DNA from: Brugia malayi | Taxonomy: Eukaryota > Nematoda > Chromadorea > Rhabditida > Onchocercidae | DNA: 64,000 nt | Reading direction: 5' to 3' | Assembly (NCBI RefSeq): GCF_000002995.4 | Contig: NW_025062478.1 | Location: 868,001 to 932,000, forward strand | Shown: piece by piece, positions 36,649 to 58,220 of the stretch | Layout: each line of letters opens with the position of its first letter | How positions within the stretch are numbered: the stretch's first letter is position 1 | Notes under the pieces: model-generated | Told to the model about the DNA's origin: nothing | The model's database searches: none | What the model saw: only the letters and a program-made list of their open reading frames with translations | Translations under genes and position numbers: made by a program

Positions 36649-36847
36649 TTACTTCAAAATTTTACTTTCGTATTTTTTATTATTTTGTATGTCTATAAAA
36701 ATTGTCACATTATTTGGTTTTTATTTGAAAATTATAATCTTTGCATTTGTTTAAATTATTATTTTGTGTTTTTATTTTTCAATTAGCATAAAAGTTTTCA
36801 AGTTCATATTCACTTACAAGATTGAATTATGATAGAATTTAAAGTTA

Positions 36848-36853
36848 AATAAA
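36848..36853 (+). terminator. Poly(A) signal AATAAA
   Basis: AATAAA 200 bases after the MFSD10 stop codon. Confidence 0.45.
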
Positions 36854-37651
36854 TACTTTGTATTTTTTATTTACAATATTAAAAATTTTTATTTATAATA
36901 CTATGAAAGAAAAAAAAGATGAAATAATCTTTTCATCTTTCTGTAAGAAAGATAAAATAGCATTCTTCAAAGAAACATTATCTCAAATATTCTTTTGAGA
37001 CTATGAAAATTTTCTCATCAATAAAATTTCAAATAGTATTTCTTTAAAAAAATAAAGTAAAAAATAAAATATTAAAAAAAAAAATTTAAAAAAAAGAAAA
37101 ATATTAAAAATTTGGAGGAAATTTTTATTAGAAATGGAAAATTTTATCATTACTATTTATTTTGCTTTTAAATATTAGAAGTAGTTAAATGTAAAATTAG
37201 AATAAATGAAATTGAAAATTATAACAATCATTCAATTTTAAAATATATGAAATTTCCTGCCGATATATTTATTTTTTTTTTTAAAAAAATATAAAATGTA
37301 TTTTATGATTTTTACAATGTTTCGAATTTTTTTTAATTCAATAACAAATGAAAAAGTTATTGTTTCAACAGATAAACAAACAAAAGTAACTAATTGAATT
37401 GGTTAGTAGTCGTTCATTTGGTTCAAATTAAATTGTAAAAATATGAAAAAAAAAAAAGTGCATCGATATTTTTAAAATATTTTAAATTTGTTTTAATACT
37501 ATTAGAAAAAAATTTGCATCATAAAATAATCGAAATTTCATTTATCACGAATAATTATCACTTATTTCTAAATATTCTGCTACTTTTATTTAATTATGAA
37601 TTAGTTATTTCGATCTCTAATAAATATTAAATAATTAATACCAACAAAAAA

Positions 37652-37950
37652 AGATATTTATTCATTATTCAATTTCAAATTTAACGATATTTATTCATTA
37701 TTCAATTACAAATTTAACGATATTTATTCATTATTCAATTACAAATTTAACGATATTTATTCATTATACAATTACAAATTTAACGATATTTATTCATTAT
37801 TCAATTACAAATTTAACGATATTTATTCATTATTCAATTACAAATTTAACGATATTTATTCATTATTCAATTACAAATTTAACGATATTTATTCATTATT
37901 CAATCACAAATTTAACGATATTTATTCATTATTCAATTACAAATTTAATA
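37652..37950. repeat. 33-bp tandem array, nine copies
   Basis: Unit: GATATTTATTCATTATTCAA followed by TTACAAATTTAAC. Copies are almost identical (single changes such as ATTATACAA and AATCACAAA). It lies between two gene ends. Confidence 0.95.
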
Positions 37951-38391
37951 ATCATTTTTGGTTTTCTCGATACTTTCATTCATATTTAATGAAATTAAAA
38001 CACAATGATAAATTTGCCAAAAACTTTTTAAATTTCAATACCAATCGAAAAACATAATATCGCTGATCATAGTTTTAAGGTGATCTGAACTTTAACCTTT
38101 CCCATTTTGATGGCGCTATCTGTCTTTCGAGAAATACAATGAATTAATATTGAGAATAACATGTGCAACATGAAATTTTAAAAATTTCAAATTTATTTTT
38201 TTTTGTTAAAAAAAATAACGATTTCAATCAAATTAAGAATATTGCAGAAAAAATAAAAAAAATAAATAAATAAATAAATAAACATTCAATATATATAATT
38301 GCTAATGATTGTTACAAGCAAGCAAATAGATATGAATTTTAATTAATTAAAACAAAAAAAACTATCAATATCATAAAAATATTTTAATTCA

Positions 38392-38427
<36 letters not shown>

Positions 38428-38545
38428 AAGGAGCAAAAAAAAAAATTTGGTGACAAAAAAATGACACAATTTTTTTTTTTTTTGTTGATCATAAATAATT
38501 ATCATTAATTATTCGTTAAATAAAATTAACAAAAACAAAATCATT

Positions 38546-39553
38546 TCAAATATGAAAATTATTTGTTGAAAATTTGAACATATCAGGTGGTTGAAGATCA
38601 TCCATTAATTTAAATGCTCGATCAAATGGAAATCTTGGATCAAATTTTGGTAGTGCACCAAATAACTCATAACTAGTATCATTATTTCTAGGCTCTTTTG
38701 GCAAATGTTTTTTAATCCAATGTCCAATCATATCATTATGCCATTTCTCTAAATTTCTTACAACTTTACCGCTTTTCAATTTTTGTTTTTCATTTTTTAA
38801 AATTTTATGCCTATCGGATTGTTTATGAAATTTGTCATTCATTGATTGAAATGGATTTAAATCATAGCCATTACCACTGTAACCACCTGTTGCTGCTGAA
38901 AATACCTTCTGAAAACGTGAAATATCAAACGTTGGTAGTTTTGACATTTCGTCCTGAAATTTTTATTTCAATTAATGAAAATTTTAGAATGCTTTTTAAA
39001 TTTTAATAATTAAAGTTATATAAATCATCAGAGTAATAGTTGAAAAGTTAAAATTAAAATAAAAATGATCAAGGGAATAGTTAAAAAGTTAAAATTAAAA
39101 TATAAATGATCAAGGTAATAGTTAAAAAGTTAAAATTAAAATATAAATGATCAAGGTAATAGTTAAAAAGTTAAAATTAAATAAAAATAATCAACGGAAT
39201 AGTTCAAATGTTAAAATTAAATTTTTTGAATTATTTCATTTGTGAAAATATAGAAAATGTTAAATTTTTTTTTTTTTTTTGAAAAAGAGAGTTTATTATA
39301 AAACAAAACTTTTTAATTACAAACTTTTTTTAAATTTTCAAATTATCAATTTTTAGATTTAACTTATCATTTTTTTAAAAATTATCACTATGCTTTTGTT
39401 TTTTTGAAAAAAAATTGTTTTAATGACAAAAATCTAAAAAATATACACATTAAAATTTCATTTATTTTATTTGTTTGTTTTTTTAGTTGAAATTTCTTTT
39501 TTTTTTTTTTTGAAAACCAGTTTTAGAAAAAATAATAAATGAGAACATGGGAG

Positions 39554-39586
<33 letters not shown>

Positions 39587-40223
39587 TATAGATGATATTA
39601 GTGCAAATTTTTGTAATATTTTGATCAGAATTTTAATTGATTTGAATTTTTTAAATCGATTTTTTTTTTATTTGTCATTCTAAACTTTAATTACTTCGAA
39701 GAAATTTTTTTAATTACTTCAAATTTTACAATTGGCATTTAAAAATTTTTAATAGTAATTGGAAATTAATTCTTTTGATACCAATTAAAAAGTAATACTT
39801 TGGGATACTAATTGAAAATTAATTCTTTTGATACCAATTAAAAAGTAATACTTTCTGATACTAATTGAAAATTAATATTTTTGATACCAATCAAAAAGTA
39901 ATACTTTTTATTACTAATTGAAAATTAATATTTTTGATACCATTTTTGATACCAATTAAAAAGTAATACTTTTTGATACTAATTGAAATTTAATATTTTT
40001 GATACCATTTTTGATACCAATTAAAAAGTAATACTTTTTGATACTAATTGATAATTAATACGATTACCTTAGCTTGATCAAAAATCTCGTCAGCTAATTG
40101 ACGTATTACTTTATATTCCGCTTGCGCACGCTTTTGAGCATTTTCACTTTCTTCCCATAAATTTTTAATATTATTGGAATTTTGTGGAAAATTCGCTATA
40201 TATTCATTGATTGGATTTTTCAT
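38546..40223 (-). CDS. Unrecognised basic protein, 2 exons (possibly 3' half of the neighbouring secreted-protein gene)
   Basis: Exons 40223-40068 and 38953-38546 join in phase 0 to 187 residues from the first ATG. No domain was recognised. The protein is rich in Lys, Asn, Phe and His, with a helical stretch ESENAQKRAQAEYKVIRQLA near the start and motifs WHNDMIGHWIKKHLPKEP, YELFGALPKFDPRFPF and LQPPDMF near the end. It lacks a signal peptide. The exon start has an acceptor TTTTTTTAG (40230-40231) followed by CGC AAA ATG, which reads in frame back to the acceptor. Either this is a trans-spliced start or an internal exon of the gene 41532-40660; see that entry. The intron holds two tandem arrays. 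Confidence 0.65.
39035..39215. repeat. About 41-bp tandem repeat, four copies
   Basis: Unit like AAATGATCAAGGTAATAGTT followed by AAAAAGTTAAAATTAAAATAT, in the intron of the basic protein gene. Confidence 0.85.
39745..40060. repeat. About 52-bp tandem repeat, six copies
   Basis: Unit like TTTTGATACCAATTAAAAAG followed by TAATACTTTTTGATACTAAT and TGAAAATTAATA. Later copies carry an extra TTTTTGATACCA. It ends at the donor region of the upstream exon. Confidence 0.85.
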
Positions 40224-40659
40224 TTTGCGCTAAAAAAAAATGTAAATTTCATTTTTTTTTTATTAGAATAAATTTTCAATTAATCTAAATAAATTAATCT
40301 AAAATTGATTTTAATTAAAATTAAATTTTTACAATCATTTATATCATTTATTATATAAAAAGCTTTAAATTTCATTTATTTTAAATGCAGAAAAAAAAAA
40401 GAGAAGAAAAAACAAATCAAATATTTCTCTGAAATGTAAATGTAAATTAATTTAAAATGCATTTTTTGAATTTAAACAAAAAAAAGAAATAAATAAATAA
40501 ACCATAAAAGAGAAAAAAAAGTTTTTTTTTTTTTTTACTCTGTTTTCCTTCTTAAATTAAATTGATATTTTAATGTTATTTATATTTTAAACAAAAAAAA
40601 AAAAAATTAAATCAAAAAAAAATTAGATCAAAAAAAATCAGATCAGAAAATCAACAAAA

Positions 40660-41532
40660 TTATTTTTCCTGTATTTTCTGATCATTAATTGATTGTTGAT
40701 AATTTTTTCTCTTATAACTTTTTAAATTGTCCATTTGTTGAATTGTTTCTGTTTTCCTTGTACCATCATCAATTGTATCTGCAAATATTTTAAAATTATA
40801 ATTTGTTTCTTTTTTTTTTTTAAATTTATTTAAAAATAATTTAAATAATATCATATAATAGTTTTGATAATAAATTAAATTTTTAGTACTCTTGATAATA
40901 TCATATTTTGTATTATATCACAAGTAATTTTACAATTCTATTTTATATATTAATTACAAATATTTAAAAAAAAAAAATTAAATAGTTAAAGTTAAATTGA
41001 TAATTTTTTTTTTTTTTAACCTTAAATACCATATGAAAGAAAAATTAATTAAAAAAATAAATAAATAAATATTTAATAGTTAAAATTAAATTGATAAACT
41101 TTTTTTTTTTCAATTTTAAATAACATATGAAAACAAAATTAATTTTTTAAAATACCATAGGAAAGCAAAATTCTAGGCTTCTGATCTGATCTGAAAGGTT
41201 TTTCGTAAATATATTCAAAATATTGGCCAAAATGTTTGAATGGTTCTTTCAAATGATTTCTTATATCTTCTTCTTCTTGTTTATCTATAATGGAAAAAAA
41301 AATTTTTGAAAATTTAAACAAAAATAAAAGAAAGAGAGAGAGAGAGAGTAAAATAGTCAAAGAAGAGAAATGATATTTTAATTTAAATTTCTTAAATTAT
41401 TTTCTTTTTTTTTTTTTTTTAATAAATTGATAAAATTTATAAAACAAAAAACAAACCAATTTCATTCATCGTTGTTGGTAGTATCAAAAAATCCAAATAA
41501 AAAATAATAATAAAAAGAAAATATTGAAGCAT
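40660..41532 (-). CDS. Small secreted protein, 3 exons
   Basis: Exons 41532-41457, 41284-41156 and 40778-40660 join in phase to 107 residues. The first about 24 residues (MLQYFLFIIIFYLDFLIL...) form a signal peptide. The mature part is charged: DKQEEEDIRNHLKEPFKHF, GQYFEYIYEKPFRSDQKPR, then DDGTRKTETIQQ and a Gln/Lys-rich end. No family was recognised. As drawn it ends at a TAA at 40660. However, the last codons read ...KIQ followed by GAAAAATAA. If the intron began with GA at that point, the frame would run straight on into the exon starting 40229 (RKMKNPI) and the two genes would be one 296-residue secreted protein. Confidence 0.6.
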
Positions 41533-44134
41533 TGTTGTTTGTTTCTTTTATTTTAAATCTTTGATTTATTTTAAAAATTATTGATCTAAAAGTTTTTTTC
41601 TCTCTCTGAAATTATTATTATAAATATTTGTAGTATTATAATCAAATTTTTGATAACATTTTAAAAATTTTTTCAAATATTATACACTAAGTATTTTGTT
41701 TCATTTCAAATTTTTTATTTTTGTTAAAATTTATCGTTTTGAAAATTATTACCGAAAAAAAAAAAAAAAAAGGAAAAAACCTAAGTAAAAGTATTAAATT
41801 AGAAATGAATAAATCATTTGAAAATAATCATTGAACATTACCGCCTTATAGTAGAAATGAAAGAAAATTCTGAAATAATATAACAATTCGATATTAATTA
41901 AATTAGAAAAATGCATCAAATATAATTGCATAAAATTTTTAACAACAAAAAAAAAAGAAAAGAAAAGAAATTTCATTACAAATAAAATTATAGTTCTGAG
42001 GAATTTCAATGAGAGATAATAATGATATTATTATTATTATTATTTTTATTGTAATAATAGATATTTCGTAAATTGACATCATATCTTTGAGGCAAAATAT
42101 ATGCATGAAAAATAAAAATTATTTACTTAATCATTACTTAATATTTCAATTTACTATTAATCTCTTGATTATTACTTAATATTTCAATTTACTATTTATT
42201 ATTTAATTATTACTTAGTATTTTAACATACCATTAATTAATTACTACTTAATATTCCAATTTACTATTAATCTCTTGATTATTACTTAATATTTCAATTT
42301 ACTATTTATTATTTAATTATTACTTAGTATTTTAACATACCATTAATTAATTACTACTTAATATTCCAATTTACTATTAATCTCTTGATTATTACTTAAT
42401 ATTTCAATTTACTATTTATTATTTAATTATTACCTAATATTTTAACTTACTATTAACTACCATTAATTAAACACTACTTAATATTGTATTTTACTATCAA
42501 TCTCTTGATTGTTACTTAGTATTTTAACTTACCATTAATTAATTATTACTTAATATTGTAATTTACTATTAATCCCTTAACTGTTACTTAATATTTCAAT
42601 TTACTATTTATTATTTAATTATTACTTAGTATTTTAACATACCATTAATTAATTACTACTTAATATTCCAATTTACTATTAATCTCTTGATTATTACTTA
42701 ATATTTCAATTTACTATTTATTATTTAATTATTACTTAGTATTTTAACATACCATTAATTAATTATTACTTAATATTCTAATTTACTATTAATCTCTTGA
42801 TTATTACTTAATATTTCAATTTACTATTTATTATTTAATTATTACCTAATATTTTAACTTACTATTAACTACCATTAATTAAACACTACTTAATATTGTA
42901 TTTTACTATCAATCTCTTGATTGTTACTTAGTATTTTAACTTACCATTAATTAATTATTACTTAATATTGTAATTTACTATTAATCCCTTAACTGTTACT
43001 TAATATTTCAATTTACTGTTAATAATTTAATTATTAATTAATATTGAAACTTACCATTAATTGACATTAATTATTTATTACTTAATATTCTAATTTACTA
43101 TTAATTTTTTGATTATTATTTAATATTCCAATTTACTATTAATTATTTAGTTATTACTTAATATTCTAATTTGCTGTTAATTTCTTGATTGCTACTTAAT
43201 ATTTCGATTCACCGTTAATTATTTAATTATTACTTAATATTCTGATTTACTTTTAATTACTTAATTATTAGTAATTTCAATTTTTTCCTATTTATTTGCA
43301 TTTTACTAAATATTTTTACTAAATACGTATAATGAGGAAAAGAAAGAACAGAAAGCAAAAGAAACACTAAATAATAGAATTATTATCAAAAAAAAAAAAA
43401 ATTGTAATTTTGTTTAGAAAGATTTTAAAAAAAATAACAAAAAAATTTTATTGGTATAAATTACAATAAAAATGATAAAAATTTAATTTTAACAAATAAT
43501 TTATTATCAAAATCACTGTGTTATTCTTGCTAAATGTAAACAATGAAATGAAACTTAAAAATTGTCAAATTTTGAATTACTATTATTTATTAGACCGTAG
43601 TAATTGATCATTCATGCTGAAATAAAAATGTATAATTTGTGTTAAACAGATTTTTAAATCAAAATAAAATTCATTTTACATCATAATTAATTTTGAAAAT
43701 CTTTCATTACAAAATTTTATAAAAATCATTTTTTAAAAAACAAAACAAATGAAATTAAATAATTACAATTAGCATAAATAATAATAATAATGACAATGGT
43801 ATCAGTAATAATAATGATAGTGATAACGAGAGTGATAATAATAATAGTAATTATTTCGTGAAATTTTAATTTTTAATAATGCATAAATCAATCGGCAAAA
43901 AAAAAATAAATGAGTAAGAATTATTAATTAATTATAATAAAAACTTATAAAATCATTAATTAAAAAAATAAAAAATCAAATTTAGGAATGTTTTATTTTA
44001 AAAACGACCACTTTGCAGTTAAATAATTTATTATCATCACACTATCATTTTAGTATTAAAATAAGAGATGGCGTTTTTGACGCGTTTGGCGCTTTTGACA
44101 CTTTACAGAATTTATATTTTATCTAATTCATTGC
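41533..44134. other. Intergenic region with satellite
   Basis: Dominated by the satellite at 42115-43275. Flanks are AT-rich with A/T runs and microsatellites such as the TAATGATA-rich stretch near 43790-43850. No exon was supported. A 3' splice-like TTTATTTCAG on the minus strand near 43620 could be a further exon of the small gene at 44135-44974, but its donor would be poor. Confidence 0.5.
42115..43275. repeat. AT-rich satellite, base period 110 bp with higher-order copies
   Basis: Units contain the chain TTACTACTTAATATTCCAAT, TTACTATTAATCTCTTGATT and ATTTAATTATTACTTAG. The 110-bp period is exact between 42241 and 42351. A larger block around 42420-42610 recurs around 42840-43030 (period about 420 bp). 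The 110-bp unit itself is built from diverged sub-units of about 36 bp. The right end decays into diverged copies. Confidence 0.9.
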
Positions 44135-44974
44135 TTAGAAATGAAAACACAATGAATTCTTCTTTGCAACCTGTGATATTCTCCACCAATCCACTTCAAA
44201 AAATTCCCATTTTGTGAAAAGAAAATATTGAATTGTATATTTTTTTGGTGTAGCATTAACAATTGATACTGAAATTAGAAATAATAGTAATTAAAAAAAA
44301 ATTTTGTTTAAAAATTTTTTGAAAAAAAATTAAACGTTTTAAAAGTTATATCTACAAATTAATAATAAATAATTTAAAGCAAATAAAGAAATTTAAAGTA
44401 ATATGAACATTTTGTTTATTTGATCCATTAAAAATGTAACTTCATTTTTTTTTTTTCTAAAATTATGAGATAATCAAATTTTAATGAATTTAATTTCATT
44501 TTTTTAACTTGTTACTTCTGTTAACTTTATCTTATCTTAACAAATCGGGAATATCAGATTAGATTATTTAATCGTATTATTTCTTAATTACTTAGAAAAA
44601 TTTGCTATTCAGTGATTTTTTCTTTTTTTTTAAGATAATAATAATAATAATACTTTCGAAATTATGAATTTATAATAAAAGAAAATTTTAAAATTGTAAA
44701 TTTATAATAAAAGAAATTCCTAGTAAGTTTTATACCAAAAATTTTTTTTTCTAAATTTCAAAATCTATCTATTGCTGCATTCAGTGAAATTTAATTGTTT
44801 TTAAATTATAATTTAATTTAATTCAATTCAATTGAAATTTAATTTTTACATTTAAAAAAAAAAAAAAATTAAAAATAAATTCAGGATATCAAAAATAAAT
44901 ATACCTTCTAGTAAAGAAATGATTATCATTAACCAAATATAATACCAAATTAAAAAATACACTTTATATTCCAT
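44135..44974 (-). CDS. Tiny predicted secreted/membrane protein, 2 exons
   Basis: Exons 44974-44905 and 44268-44135 join with agreeing phase to 67 residues. The first exon (MEYKVYFLIWYYIWLMIII...) is a hydrophobic signal or anchor. The second exon starts after a good acceptor (TAATTTCAG) and encodes SIVNATPKKYTIQY, then the Trp-rich stretch WEFFEVDWWRISQ and a stop. A possible donor after ISQ (CAG-GTTGCA) could extend it, so the C-terminus is uncertain. No family was recognised. There is no supporting homology, so it might be a partial gene model. Confidence 0.45.
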
Positions 44975-47135
44975 TTGAAATTAAATTCAAATTTACGTCT
45001 TACAGATGACTGAACAATCAACAACAAAAATCACTTCAAATATGATGATTATAACAAATGGTATAATTATTTTAAATAATTTTAGGACAAATAATGATTG
45101 ATCATTATTAATAATGATTATTAGCTTTTGTTAATATCATATTTTTCTAATGATTGTTTGACAAATTTCATACGCTAATTTTTATTTCAAATATAATTAT
45201 CCTTCATAATATATTTATTTTTTTTTATTTATTCTTTCAAACAACTTTTTTCTTTTTCAAAAAAAAAAAAAAAAAAATTGAAAATGAATAATTATTAAAT
45301 ACATTTTATATATTGGAAATGCTAATATATTTTATCATATCAAATAAATCCATTTGTAATACATTATTATTTAATATAAATTATTTCACTTACAATTTAT
45401 TCAATAAAAAATAAAATTGTTCTAAATATTTGTCCAAATTTGACACAATTTGCTGAAATATTTAAAGATTTTCTTTTTTTTTTTTTTTTTTTTTTTTTAC
45501 AAAAGTTTTCAATCTTTCTTGTAAATAAATAAAAAATTATCTTTACAATATATTTATTTCCTTAATCTTCCTTATAAATATATGTAAAAACTATTTCACA
45601 CTTATGATTATTTCATCCAATTAATTTTTATATCACGAAATCCTTTTTTTAATATTTTAAGTAAAAAATTTTTCGCCATTTAAAGTTTAAAATAAAATTA
45701 TCAGAATGCTAGTAATAAAATATGAGAAATGATTAATGATAGAAATGATATGATATAAGTAAAACATAGGTTGAAACTATCAACAATGAATACTATCATC
45801 TGAGTTAATTATTAATTGGTAGCATTAAGCAGTACTTAAATGAATAATTAAAAGATATTTTATTCACAATCTTTTTTTAAATATTACATGACTTGGAAGT
45901 CAATTCTTGAATTAATTGAAATGAATATTAAATTTTGAAAATAATTTGATAAAAAAAAAAAAAAAAAAAAAACCGTCAATTGTACAATGTAAAATCAGTC
46001 AATTAATAATACAAAATAATACGAAATATATTATAAAATATACAAATAAGCCCATAAATAACAATAAATATTGTCAAAGATCTCTCAAATTAACGACAAT
46101 AACAATGCTCAAAACAAAAGAGAGAGAGAGAGAGAGAGGGAAAGAAAGAAAGAAAGAAAGAGCAATTGATCCTACATAATTCTAGAAAAATTAAAAGGGA
46201 GAAGAAAAGAGAGAGAGAGAGAGAAAGAGAAAGAGAAAGAAAGAAAAAGTTAAAAATTTTTTGATTATGAAAAAAATCTAATAAAGCAATATGACGGAAT
46301 GTTTAATAAAGAATTTTTTTTTTTGCGCTCCATATAAAATATTTCTATTTTATAAATGAAGCATAAACCACACTTCGTGTATATTAATCATTTCTTATGT
46401 TATCTATGCTTTTTAAACCTTTAAGGCTAATAAAAATTAAAATTGAAATTAAAATATAAAATTGAAAATTGAAATTAAAAAACATCCCTAAAAAAATTTA
46501 GTACTAAAATAGAATTGAGAAGCATTATTATAAAAGTATAAAAGAATTTTGCTTTACAAATTAATTACTATATTATTCATATAATACATATTTACTCATA
46601 TATATTTGAATCGTTTTGGATAAAAATGGCAGTGTGATAATGACTAACATTATAGCAAATTGTTAAAATAATTCAATCATTTACATATTAATTGCTAAGT
46701 TTTAATCTAAATTAAACCGTATAAACAGCAAAATTCATGTCAAATTACGAAAAATAGTCTGAATTCTTGTAAATAATATTTCAGTTTAGAAATTGAAAAA
46801 TAAGATCACCTAATAAAGAGACTAATTCTTAACAGTTTCAAAATTAATGAACAACTTTGTTCAGATTATATGGAAAATAAGTATAAAATGTATGAAATCA
46901 CCCATTCAATTGAATATATCACAAAGCATAGAAAGAAAAATAAATATAAATAATCAATGATTTATAGAAAGAGATCAACCCTTGATAAAAAAAAAAAAAA
47001 AAATGATGCATAAATAATAGCAATAAATTAAAGATTAATCCTGGTGGTACCAGTTACCATATCTCTCTTATAAGCATTAAAATAATATAAAATTCTCGAA
47101 GATTTGCTCCAATTTGCCTCAGCAAAAATCTATTA
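44975..47135. other. Intergenic region, no gene recognised
   Basis: AT-rich, with long T and A runs (45473-45500, 45951-45972) and GA-rich microsatellite at 46106-46250. It must contain the egl-9 3' UTR at its right end. No exon chain was found. Confidence 0.5.
46106..46250. repeat. GA/GAAA microsatellite
   Basis: Purine-only GA and GAAA runs (46108-46163 and 46197-46248), split by a short ordinary stretch. Confidence 0.9.
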
Positions 47136-56128
<8,993 letters not shown>

Positions 56129-56504
56129 TTCTTCATTCGAAAATCGTTCACAATTTAGCTTAATTTATTAGTAATTCGCTCGTTTTTCTTTTTCTTTTTT
56201 TTTCTTAATCTAAAATTTTGATTTTATTTTAATTACTTATAATAATTTCAAACGTTCTCTCTTACATTTTTTCTTTTTATACAATTACATTTATAATAAC
56301 AAATTTTTATCAAAAGTATTCTTATCATATTATCATATTATGTTGATTATAGTAAATGTCATTCAATAATATTTTGGTTTAATTATAAAATTAATGAATT
56401 TATGTTAATGTCATTTGTTCACTATTTGATTACATCAATAGGATGTATATGATGATATAAAATTAAATTAAACTATTTTTAGTAGAAAAAAAAAAAAAAA
56501 AACA

Positions 56505-56760
56505 AAGAGTTAAACGTGTATGCACGTTAGTGACGTGTTTCAATCAATTAACGTGAAGTCGTACATTTTAAAAAGCGTTAAATGTAGTTACGTAAACGAT
56601 AAATGTAGATATACTTAAATAACGTAATGCAATCAATTAACGTAAAGTGTTACATTTTTAAAAAGCGTTAAATGTAGTCATACATAAACGATAAATGTAG
56701 ATATACGTAAACGATAAATGTAAGATATACGTAAATGACGTACTGCAATCAATTAACCCT
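56505..56760. repeat. About 110-bp tandem repeat rich in ACGT, 2.3 copies
   Basis: Copies share CAATCAATTAACGT, ACATTTT-AAAAAGCGTTAAATG and ACGATAAATGTAGATATAC. ACGTG occurs only in the copy nearest egl-9; the others have ACGTA at the same places. Confidence 0.8.
56514..56555. promoter_or_regulatory. Cluster of four ACGTG cores upstream of egl-9 (hypoxia-response-element-like)
   Basis: ACGTG occurs at 56514-56518, 56533-56537 and 56551-56555 on the plus strand and at 56523-56527 on the minus strand. RCGTG is the core bound by HIF-1/ARNT heterodimers. The cluster lies 386-427 bp upstream of the proposed egl-9 start codon. HIF induces its own prolyl hydroxylases in several animals, so negative feedback is a reasonable inference, not shown by the sequence. 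Confidence 0.4.
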
Positions 56761-57065
56761 ACATTTTAAAATTCAAAAAATAAAAATATAAATATTTCAG
56801 CAATTGTTTCAATCAAATAGCACGCTAATTAGCTCTTACAAGGCTTAATTTCTTTCTAATTTAAACTACCTTAAATTATAAAGTACCAAATTTAATTACT
56901 AAACTGTTAAAATTATTCAAAATTGTTTTTCTCTCTCTGTACTTCACATTGGATAATTTACATATTTGTAACTAAATATGATTAAAAAAAGGAAAATTTT
57001 TTGAATTCAACCATTTTTGAAGCATTTTATGTCCATTTTATGGTTGTTACTCTTTTATACATCTC

Positions 57066-57116
57066 TTTGTACTCTCTCTCCCTCTCCCTCCCTCTCTCCC
57101 TCTCTCTTTCTCTCTT
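57066..57116. repeat. CT-rich microsatellite
   Basis: Pure pyrimidine CTCTCCCTCC-like repeat. Confidence 0.9.
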
Positions 57117-58220
57117 TACTTCTTTTTGGTTTATTCAAAAATAAGAAAAAAGGAGAAATTGACAGTATCATTTTCAAATTTTATTTGATATATTTCAATT
57201 ATGTGATAATTTTAATCATAAATAAATGATAAAAAAGTAGCAAAGGAATTAAATTGAAATTTAATTTATTTCTAATAAAATTTACATTTCTAGAAAAATC
57301 TAAAATATTTATTCTAATTTGATTTTATAAACAACAGATTTCTTTTTTTCTTTGTTTAGAATATTGATTGAATTATATATATGATTGATCTATTTAAATC
57401 CTACAAATAATATACTCTAAGAGACTTTTATAATGTAAAAAATATTGTGAAAAAAATTTTTATTAATTAATTGACAATTTAATTATAAAAGTTACTAATT
57501 AACAATAATTAATGTTAGACCGATTACTTCTTCACTATGAAATTTTTGTTTTCTAAAATTTTTTTGCAAAAAAAAATTGTAAATTTTTTAATTTTTTAAA
57601 TTTTTATTTTTTAATTATTAATAGTTTTTTTATTATAAAAAAAATACAATATGAAATTTTTGCATTTTTTTTTTTTTTTGAATTTAAATGTTTTTGAATG
57701 AAAAAATTGAATCTAAAAATATTTTTTTCATTGTGTTATCATTAATATTAAGTTAAGCAATTGAGTAAATAAGTAAAAATTTTTGAATGAAATTAAATTC
57801 TGTGTGAAAAAATGAGCAAAATGTAATCAAATTGAATTTTAAATAATTGAAAAAAATTTCTTAATTATCGATCAAAAATATTTCTTTCCTCATTTTAAAA
57901 AATATTTGCCCATTTCCCCACTTTACCCTCCCCCCTCAAAAAAAAAAAAAAAAAAAGGTAAATTTAAAAAGGTCATTCATTTTTATATGCTATTAAAAAT
58001 ATAATTTTTAAATGAAATTATTCGAAATCAATGTTCAATGAATTATCAATAATAGAACTTAAAAAATTTACAGTGTAACGTTTCTACAAAATGCTCAAAT
58101 TTTAATTTGAAAAAAAATGAAAACAAAAAAAAAAAAATTGAAGGAAATTTAAAAAAAAAAAAGAAAAAAAAAGAAAAGGGAATGTTTGATAAAATAACTT
58201 CAAATGATGGTAATATGAAA

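Larger units (their letters stand above)
36649..38545. other. Convergent intergenic region after MFSD10
   Basis: Contains the MFSD10 3' UTR, a 33-bp tandem array (37652-37950) and a 30-base A run near 38398-38426. No gene was seen. Confidence 0.5.

Noticed and set aside
32283..43275. Direct-repeat arrays considered as CRISPR-like
   Set aside because: Units are contiguous tandem copies without unique spacers, in a eukaryotic genome with introns.
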